Shown: positions 49,601-61,600 of the stretch, piece after piece
Layout of the letters: the number at the start of each line of letters is the position of its first letter
Position numbering within the stretch: position 1 is the stretch's first letter
Origin: Amborella trichopoda
Taxonomy: Eukaryota > Streptophyta > Magnoliopsida > Amborellales > Amborellaceae
Direction: 5' to 3'
DNA length: 64,000 nucleotides
Assembly: GCF_000471905.2 (NCBI RefSeq)
Contig: NW_006500327.1
Location: 1,487,327 to 1,551,326, forward strand
Position numbers and translations under genes: made by a program
The notes under the pieces: model-generated
Databases searched by the model: none
The model's input: only the letters and a program-made list of their open reading frames with translations
What the model was told of the DNA's origin: nothing

Positions 49601-52600
49601 TTTTGGAAATGCACGTGTGAAAAAGTTAGAATTCAACAGAGGGTCTGGTTTGTATAAGGTTGCAACAATAAACAATCAAATCAAGGGCACCCCTAAATTT
49701 TATCATAAGATGTAATTTTGGTGTAAAAAATTCCTAGGATGACTTAAAAATCTATTTTTATTTCTAATTATAAAATTTTAAACTCCAAAAATTGTTCACA
49801 TTAGGTAGATCTATAAACCCATGAAATTCTTAAAAATGGACGGTCTAGATAATTTGTTATTAATAAAGCTTTATAAACTTATTTGGTCTGTAAACTAGCT
49901 CAATATTTAGGTGATGGTGAAGCAATTAAAAGGTATATATGCATAAATAAGTGTGGCTTTATGCTTACATATTATAAACTTATATGGATGTTAACATCTC
50001 AACATCATCATAGCTTTTTTTTCAATTAATTGGGGTCTGCTACATAAATCTCAGTCTGCTTCAAGATTCATGATAAGTTTTAACAAAATTTTGCGTTGTC
50101 TATCTACCTAACACAACTGAGCCCTTTACCCGGACATGGATGTCAATATCAAAAGACTAAATATACCACATATTTGAGTAGGTCTCAAGGATTTGACCCT
50201 CCCACATTTTGGGGTGTCTTGGGTCATTCGTACTTACCCCAAACTCAGCACTGAACTCAGCGAAGAAGTCAATGAAAAATGTTCAAAAGAGATAATAAAA
50301 ATGTTAATATGTTTGTGTAGAAAATACGAAAGGGTATTTCAAAATAACATCTATTAGAAGCAATGGTTTTTTTGTCAAAAACTGCTTTTCTGGATTTTAG
50401 TTAGGGAAAATTACATAAATATCTATTTTATTTTCCATTATTATTTAAAGACCTAAAACTTTCCATTATTACTGGTGCTTGTTTTTTAAACTTCACAACA
50501 ATTTTTTTTTATAAGAAGAAGCTACCCATTTTCGTTTTTTCTAAAAACTGAAACTATTAAAATTTATGTTTTTCAAAAACTGAATTTATTTGTTTTTTGG
50601 TTTTTTTTTTTAAAACCTAAACTTTTCTCTTTAAATGTGCAGCAAGTTTCTTCATTCTCTAAAACTAGTCAAATACCTACTTCTATTACAATTCTCTAAA
50701 ACTAGTCAAATACCTACTTCTATTACTATTACTCAAATAACGTATTAGTAAAAGCATACATACCTCTTTAAGAGGGTTTGGTATCAAATCCTGTCCATTC
50801 CATGATGAGATTGCATATGGCAAGACTGGAACCCTTAACATGAAAGTGTAGAGGTATGCATTACAATAGAAAAGCCAATAACTTGGCCGAGTCCACAAAT
50901 AGTGAAATTTGGTTTATCAAAAACTGAAATTTTTTAAATTTCAGTTTTTGAAAAACTGAAAATGAGTAGTTTCGTCTTCTTAAAAAAAAAATTGTTATGA
51001 AGTTCAAAAAACGGACATATGAGTAATAATGAAAATTTTAAGGTATTTTCATAATAACAAAAAATAAAATGGATATTTACGCAATTTTTTTTTTTAGTTA
51101 TGAAGAATTTAAATGAGATAGTTCTGTATATATAAACAATCTCTAATCTTAGAGTAGTGTTCGCAAAATCGAATCCGAGCGGTTAATCGGACATTGGGCC
51201 ATAAGTGATTTAACCGGCTTAACTTGTAAACTGGCTGATTCAACTGTTCTAACCAGGCAAGTCCTGAGCATTCAAAAAATTGCTGAAAAAAAATAAAAAA
51301 TCTATAAAAAAAATCTACTAAAATATGAAAAGCATATAAAGAATGGTGCGGTTTGTATAGAGCCGAGGCTCTAAACAATCAAATTAGAGCCCACCTTCAT
51401 ATAGTGTTGAGAAATATGGTTTCAATGCAGGAAAGTTTTGTGATAGCCTTAAATTATATTTTCATTTTTTGTTATAAAATTTAAAGCTTCAAAAATACTG
51501 TAGATCAAGCAGATATGTGAAAACTTGAATACCGTAAAAATTGACGGTCCAAAGCGCCTTACGAGATGCACTATTTCCAAAACTTGAAATCCATTTTTTT
51601 CTCAACTCCATGTATCTTGATGTCGAGATGATCAATTTGAGGATAGTTGGGCATCAAAACAATCTCTTCTAGTTGTATTCTTAAGGTAGGCTCTAATTTG
51701 ATTGTTTAGAACCTAGGCTCTATATAAACTTTTCCCTATAAAGAATGATTAAAACAAAACACATTCAAATGAAGATAAAAATTAATGAAAAAATTGATTT
51801 TAAATAATCGATTTGTGTCTACAGGGATTTTTAAAAATTTTCGAAAAAGATGGAAATAATATAAAAGTGAATATTAATGTCCATAGCAATTTCTAATATT
51901 TACCATAATGTAAAGAATATTAAAAAATGTATTACAAACCAAATTCCTTATTTTTTGGATTTTATATACAATTTTTTGAATTTTTTATTTTAAAATACCA
52001 GCTGATCACTAAAACCGCACGAAACCGGAACCGGCCAATAATCTAACCGGGCAGTTACTTGTTAGATCACCTGGTTTTTCTAACATTGTCTTAAAGTCAC
52101 TTTCTTCTAAAAATATAAATATCTAGATTCATATTCATCATTAACAAACCCTAAAAGTTTGGATCCAAAATCCATATTTAAGAAGGATTTTGGAGGGCGC
52201 GTAAAATTGGCCGACTCACCGAATACTTTTTCTTATATATAAAAAAAGACTTGGTTTCTATGCGGCCAAGCCCGCATATGTAGAAATGCTGGCCTATTAA
52301 TAAAATCTATTTTTGGGATGGATTTTTGGACTAAATTTTTAAGGACATGTAATCTCTAACATGGAGATCACAAATATGAAAAAAAAAAGTAAATTTTAAA
52401 AACTACAAATAATAAGTCTAGTAATAAAACATTTGGACCATCAGATTCCATTGTTTTTAGTTGAAACACCTACTTCCATCCCTCTTTAAGATGGATACTT
52501 TACACTTTTTAGATCTCATATGTAGTCATGCGGCCCAACCCTTATGAAACAAGTTTCCTAAAAAAAAACACTTTATAAGAGCTAACCACGCCTACATCAA

Positions 52601-55600
52601 AACTTTTATTGCGCTCAACATCAAATCTCTTGTTGCAAAATCAATGCGACTTCCTTACGATGACCCCTTGGCCCAAGCCAGTCCCGGCCCAATCAGGGCT
52701 CAGGTCCCTTGGCCCAGACTGGTCAGGGCCTAAAAAAATAACAGAATTTTAAAAAATAAAAAACTTTACACTTTTTAGATCTCATATGTAGTCATGCGGC
52801 CCAGCCTGCATGAAACAATTTTCCTAAAAAGAAACACTTTATAAGAGCTAACCATGCCTACATCAAAACTTTTATTGCGCTCTACATCGAATCTCTTGTT
52901 GCAAAATCAATGCGACTGCCTTACAATGACCCCTTGGCCCAAGCCAATCCCGGCCCAATCGGGGCTCAGGTCCCTAGGCCCAGACTAGCCAGAGCCTAAA
53001 AAAAATAAAAGAATTTTAAAAAAGTTGAAAAAGATACTACATAGGCCCAGCCCTGCCTTGTCATGGCTTGGCCCATGCCTGGCCCTCAGGCAACATTTTG
53101 TGGCCCTGGCCCTATATTTTGATGGCCGGGCGAGGTGACCCTATCCATTGCCGGGCCTACCTTTGATATAGGCGCCATATTATGAAACAATGGAGGTTTA
53201 TTAGTCATTACGGAGTATAAAGACATCATACTCCTTAACGGAGCATATTTTCCCACTACTTTCCTACTGAAAATAGGAAAATTTAGAATAGCAACTACTA
53301 ATTACTAGCACAACGAAAAACCAATTCTCTTCATTGCAAATGTTGGAGGGACATAATGATGGATTGTTTGCCGCTTGATTTTGTCAATTCGAGATTGGGG
53401 CTATCTATGTGTAGCTTATGACTATAGAAAATCTGTAATCGTCAACGTCACCACCGTTTCCCTATTGATTGGACGGTGAGATATATTCATGAGCACAGAA
53501 GTTCTATGATTGTATGGATCATAGTACTTTTTGCTCTTACGGTGGATAGCCCTAGAACTAAAATGCAACTGAGTGAAACCACGCTCCCAGTCATGGCGTC
53601 ACTAAACCCTAAAAAAAAACCCTATGCTGTTAATCCCTCCGCAACTCCCGAAATGTTCTCTCAATTCATTGAGGACCAACCCCTATCGAAATCGTATCCT
53701 GATCATCTCGTTGACACGCCAAGTGTTTGCCATTCATGACCAATAAACTGTAGCATAAAGCCCAATCTAATAACCTCTCTGCAACTCCGAAAATGATCTC
53801 AATTCATGTATGAAAATCCGAAAACCTTGATTTGAAATTAAACCCAGCAACAAAATGATCTTAATTAGAAGACCCTATCTGTGCATCAAGACCCTCTTCA
53901 GGCTTCGAAGCTCTTCATTCTCCTTCTCTTGACAGGTTGAATCCAGATCTGAGAAGCTTGAAAGAATTGCAGAAGAGCTCCTGAATCTCACTAAAATTGA
54001 GAGGTATGATTACTCTTTACTCTTTCGTCACAAATTAGGGTTTCAAAAATATGGCTCCGCACTATCCGGGGCCATTTCCGGCGCAGCCACAGGGAAATCT
54101 GGTTCTCCAACGTTTGAGACCAAGGTCACAGAGAAGACGGCCTTTGAGATGAAGCTCGAGAAATTTGACGCGGCCGCAAAGATTAAGATTATAAAGGAGG
54201 TCAGGACTTTTACTGATTTAGGGCTGAAAGAGGCCAACCAATGATTTGGTGGAGAAAGCTCCTGTTGTTTTGAAGAAGGGGTTAACTAAGGAGGAGGCTG
54301 GCCCTATTGTGGATAAACTAAAGGAATTGGGGGCTACTGTTGTTTTAGAGTGATAAAAAGAAGGTTGTTCTTTTTTATCTCCAGATACTGATAGTGATAG
54401 AAGGAAAACCGTTCTTGGTCTCTCTGGGTACTTTTGTTTTGAAATAATTGAAGAATACTCTCTTTAATGTTGATTGATGGTGATAAAAGAAGATTGCTTA
54501 ATTGCTCATACATTGTGTCTTTTAGAAGGGAATGACGCTCTATTTGCCACACAAAGGTGAAATTTTGGTTGAGGTTTTTATTGTTCTGTTGATGAACGTG
54601 GGTGCCTTGTTTCTGTTTTCTTACTTGTGCTATTTGTAGATGGGGATCCAAATTTTGTATTGTGTTACTGATGATATTTAGTTTTGTAGGATGAATCAGT
54701 TGTATAATTAACTCTTTCAGTGGTTTGTGCATGACAAATGTTTTGGATTTGGTTTTGTAAAATGAAGGATATAGAAAATCGGAATGGATTGCTTCATGAG
54801 CTTAGAACTCAATAACCATTTATCCTTTCCTTGTTTTATTTCTTTTCCATTTTCCTACTTCCAACTAGAGATTCTTATATTTGCTTCATTGTTTTGGACA
54901 AAATTTCTTTGAGCTAGTGAGATATAACGATGGTGTTCAAACCTATTTTTATGGTGACAAGTTGCTAATTTTCTGTTGAAATTCCAGTGTTTTATGTGGA
55001 AATAGGTCAATTCCTATTTCCATGTTGTGCCATGTTGAACTTGATTATATCATGATAAACTTGTGATTTAACTTGTATTAGGTCAATACATTTGCTATGC
55101 ATATATTACAAGGTTTTATTGATTGAAAATACCGTCAGGTTGAAAGTGAATATCCCTTTCAACAGAGTATTACTAGCATACCCTCATTCCATTGTAATAC
55201 ACGAAAATTAATGTTTATAAACATCTTTTACACGCAGAGATTCCTATCATTTTCTTGTTCATTGCAGTGTCAATTGTGTCAAGGATAGTCACTACTTTTG
55301 TGACTACTCCATCATTGTTTGAGTTTTGTCATCTTGCTATGATGGTTTGTTTCTTTTTTGACAAGGCTGATGGTTTGTTTCTTTTGTTGGGCTTATGGTA
55401 TTTTCATGAGCTTTGCAATTGTAGTTATAGATTGTAGAGGTTAGCTCGTTGACTGCTCTATCCCCCCTTGTTGGGTCGGTTATGACATGCGTATAGGTGT
55501 TAATGTGGTCCGGAATCTTCTAGTAGGGTATATATGGGTGGGTCGGTAAACATATTGTGCTATGGGACTTTAGAAGTTTTTTTCAACTACATTATATGCT

Positions 55601-58600
55601 AATATATGATGATCATTAGATTCTTACCATGAATTTGGAATGGACTTTCTTGCTGACTAGACTGTTGCTACCATAGTACCGCATATGTATTAAATTCATA
55701 TGCATTCTATGTCTGGTACATCTAGTGGGCTAACCTCATGTGCCTATGCCTTTATTATATGCTCGTGTTGTGCGATTAGGGTTGCATAGCATGTTTTCAA
55801 ACCCTCACGTACTTCTCACCTCTCCCTCTTCTGTCTTCACATGTAGTTCTTTCCCCTCCTTTGTCTTATCCAATTATTCTTTTGTTTCCATGTATGCATA
55901 GCTCTTTCTTCACTATGTGCAGCCATTATGAATTGAACTATTAAAAAAAAGAAGTGAATAGCTCAACTATGATGGAAACTCTTGCAGGAATTCTAGGCCA
56001 TCAAGATGGTGGGGTTCAGGGTCTTCTACGGGCCTTCTGAATCTCTTCTAATGGGTAGATGACCCTGTCAATGGGAGGCATTACCCGCCCAAGGGACCTC
56101 CAGTGGGATTTAGGTCATTTGGGACCAAACAATTTAGCTTTGGAGTCAGCTACAGTAGGCATGTACTCAATCTTTGTCTCTTTCACTAGAATGTCATACC
56201 ATTTGATTTGGAAATTATTCTCTTAAAAAAAAAAATGCGAAAACAGTAGTTAGAAATTTTCTTCCATGGCCCGAATAGACTACAGTCACCAAACTTGGGA
56301 AGAATTATTGACGGAACTCAACTGAGTTGTTGTCTTGCCCCTCACCCCATTCTCAACAGGTGTCTCTTTACTTGGTCAAACCACACGGCCAGTCCAAGCA
56401 TAAGTAGGATCGATAGGTTTTTCATCTCCCCCATACAGGAAGTGGAATTTTCTGGAACTCACTTTAGATCTCTCCCTAAATCTATTTCAGACCACACCCT
56501 TTTCTATTAGACAACTGACATTAGCTCTAGTGGTTGTTTAAGAAAATATGGCTAGAGGAACCCAACCGGCATCCCTTGATTCCTTTATGGGGGTCCTCCT
56601 TTGATGTTCAAGGTTGGGAAAGATTTAGCCTTTGAAATAAACTGCATCTCCATGGCTGCCTAAATAGTAGAACCACTGGAACCATGGTAGTTTCTAGGGA
56701 AGAATGGAGGCCATTTTAACAACGATTAGGGACCTATACTTAGTAGAGGAATTTACAGAACTGACTCGGAGGAGTTCATTGCATACCAATGAAGTTGAAG
56801 GGGAAGTTCTATAAGACAACTATGTGACTAGCTTTGCTTTATGGGACAGAATAATGGGCAGTAAGAAACAACATACCCATAGGATGAGTGTAGTTGGGAT
56901 AAGGATGTTGAGATGGATGAGGGGCAAGACAAGAAGGGATAGAATTTAATTACATACGGACCTTAAATAAGTTAATTAATAGAGTTAAATTACGTATGGA
57001 CCTTAAATTATTTTAATTACGTACATAATTAAAAGAGTTAATTACGTACGGACCTTAAATAAGTTATAAAAATACGACTTGCTCCCTTTATACCCGAAAT
57101 TTACAATCAAAGTCGTTCTACGCAATCTTTTTTTTTGTTGACAGAATTACCCCTTGGGCCGAGGATGCCATCTTCGGACCGTTTTTTTTTTGGATTTAAC
57201 TTAAGTTGCTGCCTGAAGATGGCATTCTCGGATTACTTTTCTTTTTCAAAACTTAAGTTTCGGTCCAAGAATGTCATCCTCAGACCGCAACTTTAAGTGT
57301 TGGAAAAAAAAAAAAAAGCGGTCCAAGGATGCTATATCCCGGACCACTTTAAGTTTTGGAATAAACAAGCGGTCCGGGATGGCATCCGCCGACCGCTTTT
57401 TTTTCTTCAAAACTTAAAGATGTGGTCCGAGGATGGCATTCTCAGACCTCAACTTTTAAGTTTTGAAAGAAAAAAAAAAAAACAGTCCGAGGATGCCATC
57501 CTTGGACCAAGGGGATAATTTTGTCAAAACAAAAAGGTCGCGTTGGCCGACTTTGATTATAATTTTCGAGTATAAAGAGAACAACTTGTATTTTCTCAAC
57601 TCCATGTATCTCGATGTCGAGATGATCAACTTGAGGATATTTGGGCATCAAAACAATCTCTTCTAGTTGTATTTTTAAGGTAGGCTCTAATTTGATTGTT
57701 TAGAGCCTAGGCTCTATATAAACTTTTCCCTATAAAGAATGATTAAAACAAAACACATTCAAATGAAGATAAAAATTAATGAAAAAATGGATTTTAAATA
57801 ATCGATTTGTGTCTACGGGTATTTTTAAAATTTTTTGAAAAAGATGGAAAAAATATAAAAGTGAATATTAATGACCAAAGCAATTTCTAATATTTACCAT
57901 AATGTAAAGAATATTAAAAATGTATTACAAACCAAATTCCTTATTTTTTGGATTTTATATACAATTTTTTGAATTTTTTATTTTAAAATACCAGCCGATC
58001 ACCAAAACCGCCCGAAATCGGAACCGACCAATGATATAACCGGGCAGTTACTTGTTAAACCACCTGGATTTTCTAACATTGTCTTAAAGTCACTTTCTTC
58101 TAAAAATATAAATATATAGATTCATATTCATCATCAACAAACCCTAAAATTTTGGATCCAAAATCCATATTTAAGATGGATTTTTGAGGGCGAGTAGAAT
58201 TGGAATAAAAATGGACCCGGTTTCTATGCGGCCAAGCCCGCATATGNNNNNNNNNNNNNNNNNNNNNNNNNNNNNNNNNNNNNNNNNNNNNNNNNNNNNN
58301 NNNNNNNNNNNNNNNNNNNNNNNNNNNNNNNNNNNNNNNNNNNNNNNNNNNNNNNNNNNNNNNNNNNNNNNNNNNNNNNNNNNNNNNNNNNNNNNNNNNN
58401 NNNNNNNNNNNNNNNNNNNNNNNNNNNNNNNNNNNNNNNNNNAAAACATTTGAACCGTCAGATTCCATTGTTTTTTAGATGGAACACCTACTTGCATCCC
58501 TCTTTAAGAATGGATACTTTACACTTTTTAGATCTCATATGTAGTCATGCGGCCCAGCCCTTATGAAACAAGTTTCCTAAAAAAAAACACTTTATAAGAG

Positions 58601-61600
58601 CTAACCATGCCTACATCACTCAACATCGAATCTCTTGTTGCAAAATCAATGCGACTTCCTTACAATGACCCCTTGGGCCAAGCCAGTCCCGGCCCAATCA
58701 GGGCTCAGGTCCCTAGGCCCAGACTGGCGAGGGCCTAAAAGAAGTAAAAGAATTTTAAAAAATAAAAAACTTTTACACTTTTTAGATCTCATATGTAGCC
58801 ATGCGGCCCAGCCCGCATGAAACAATTTTCCTAAAAAAAAACACTTTATAAGAGCTAACCATGCCTGCATCAAAACTTTTATTTGCGCTCTACATCGAAT
58901 CTCTTGTTGCAAAATCAATGCGACTGCCTTACGATGACCCCTTGGCCCAAGCCGATCCCGGCCCAATTGGGGCTCAAGTCCCTAGGCCCAGACTGGCCAG
59001 AGCCTAGAAAAAATAAAAGAATTTAAAAAAATTTGAAAAAGATACTACATGGGCCCAGCCCTGCCTTGTCATGGCTTGGCCCATGCCTGACCCTCAGGCA
59101 ACATTTTGTGGCCCTGGTCCTATATTTTCATGGCCGGGCGAGGTGACCCTATCCATTGCCAGGCCTACCTTTGATGTAGGCACCAGATTCTGAAACGATG
59201 GAGGTTCATTAGTCATTACGGAGCATATTTTCATCATACTCCTTAACGGAGCATATTTTCACTATTTTCCTACGGAAAATAGGAAAAATTAGAATAGCAA
59301 CTACTAATAGCCAGCACAACGAAAAGCCAATTCTCTTCATTGCAAATGTTGGAGGGACATAATGATCGATTATTTACCGCTTGACTTTGTCAATTCGAGA
59401 TTTGGGCTATCGATGTGTAGCTTATGACTATAGAAAATCTGTAATCATCAACGTCATCTTTCTTTCTGATTCTGCTCTGGTGACATTATGATGATGTCAT
59501 CTCATCCCTCATCCCTCATCCTTATCCATTCAAAACACCCACAACAAGTGTATACCTCCATCTCCTAACATCAGCAATGAATTTGTTCTCCTCACTTCCT
59601 CTTCACACACATGCATATGCGTGTTTTAACGGATTTGAACCTCCATCTTCTATATAAAGAGGGCACGTTCCTCCACTTCAGGCATCCGCACATGTATCCC
59701 ATGTATGAATGTCTGTTTAACTTTTCTGAGTATGAAAACCGTCATTCTTAAACAAGACTAAGCTGAGCATCATCTGTAAAGGACCTTCGTGCGAGATTTG
59801 GAGTCTCAATGTTATAAGCATGCTGGGGCTTGGATAGCACCATCCTGTGTGCCCACAATCCCATCCTGTGTAGCCACAATCCGACATGCCACACGCGCTT
59901 TGAGTGTGGCCAAAACTGTAGTCTTGACCTCCAAAACCCCTTTGTGGCACTAAAATGAGCTGCATTCTGGACATCCAAACAGCATCAAACTGCATTTGGT
60001 AGCAAAATTGCATTTTACTTTGTGAAACAGCATGTACATACACAATACTGCACATTTGTATGCAAAAATTTCTCTGTGTATGCAAATATGTGTTGTTGTT
60101 TGTGATACTGCATGTTTGCACGTGGTGGACCAGATTGGCATTTGATTAAAATTTCACTATTTTTCTTGTAACTTTTCAACAGCGATCATTTTCACCTGTT
60201 TCTTGTGGCATTCAAAAGTGTATTGTCCTTTATCTGAAACAAGTCTCACATATCTGAAAGGTATGACTCGACCTTAAAGTTTTGATGCAAAGAAAATGGC
60301 GTGTGTGAGAGATCAGATTATCTTTGTGGTGTCTGCCAAGCATTGATTTGTGTCCACAAGTTTAATGATCTTCTGTTTCCCCCAAGGTTCTGAATGAGGT
60401 AAATATGTGGCTTGAGTTCATGTTGTAAGTTTCAAGCTTAACACTCTGTTTCTAATCCTTGACTTGAGATAAGTCTTGAATTTGGAGCATGTAAGTCTGA
60501 TTTCCCCAGGGTACCAAGTTTAAGTCAATCCCTTGGCTTTGTTTTCTGAGTCTTTTGCTCAGCTTCCTTCACCTAGATTGAAAGATCCTTTGGGCTTTGT
60601 TGCCTACTTGGGCTTTGTCTCACCTGTTTGGGTTTTCTCCCATCTCTTTGGGCTCTATCCCGTTGCTTTGATTCCTTCTCTCGTCTCTAGCAACTCTGGT
60701 TTTCGTGGGACTTTATGCCTAGCCTCTTTTATCCATCAGTTGTTGACTTCTACTTCACTGCTTCTGGCAGAATCTTCGTGAGTGTGGAATCAAGGATTTC
60801 TCTCACACAGTGCAATTCGTGACCGCAAACTAGCGATAGGTCGGATGCAGTGAACATGCACCACTAATATTACCTTCTGATACAGATCGCTCTTTTTGTG
60901 CTTCGCGGAGAGTGCAATTAATGGCTTCGTCCTAGCGATGGCCTAGAAATAATGAACGTACATTGCTAATATTACTTTCTGATAGGGATCGCCTATATAA
61001 TGCTTTATATCTGCTTAGCAATGCAGTGAACCGATCCAACCTGTCAAAAATCTGGTTGAACAATGACATACATGCAATAGTAATATTAGCTTCTGACACA
61101 GATTGCCTCTTTTCATGCTTTATATTTCTCCTGCTTAGCAGTGCTGTTAACCCCAATCCAACCTGCAAAGAATCGGGTCGAACAGTGACATATTCAGCAT
61201 TCAACTCAATTAGTTTTGCCATTGTTCTGTTGTCCATGGGGAGCAATGTTTTCTTCCTTTTTTGATTGGTAACAGTTTTAAGTGTATATAAGTAACTTGC
61301 ATCCACAATGTAACAAGTGGAATGTACTCAAGTCAGATCTTGTTGGAGCAAAAGATTGTCCCCAATGGATAGGATTCCCTCTCTCCTGATCATTACTCAT
61401 GCTTTGGAAACAGTCTCCATGTTTGCGTCCTTGATCTGTGGTATAATGTGACAGAATATAAAGCTAGCTTTTCTCCCGTTTGAGGACTTCTCTTTATCAG
61501 TTGGATGGTCTACTTCTTTATAAGCAAGTTAATTTATCTGCCTCACTTAAAATTCTTTTAGGACAGTTTTGTTTGCTCCCCCTAGTCATGGGTGAGCCCT

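Noticed and set aside
53476..53739. An 87-residue open frame just upstream of the bL12m relic as its 5' part
   Set aside because: It is in a different reading phase from the leader at 53855 and shows no resemblance to the family's N terminus.
56791..56945. A single LINE spanning 56250-56945
   Set aside because: The two neighbouring pieces belong to different clades (L1 endonuclease, RTE C-terminus), so they are separate relics.
58100..58497. Open frames of 89-122 residues across the N run
   Set aside because: They are mostly undetermined residues across an assembly gap.
59717..60121. Overlapping - strand frames of 134, 76 and 63 residues
   Set aside because: No recognisable domain, several overlapping frames open at once, no exon signals.
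60533..60781. An 82-residue + strand open frame with repeated GF/LG words
   Set aside because: Arises from TTTGGGCTTTG-type local repeats; no family resemblance.
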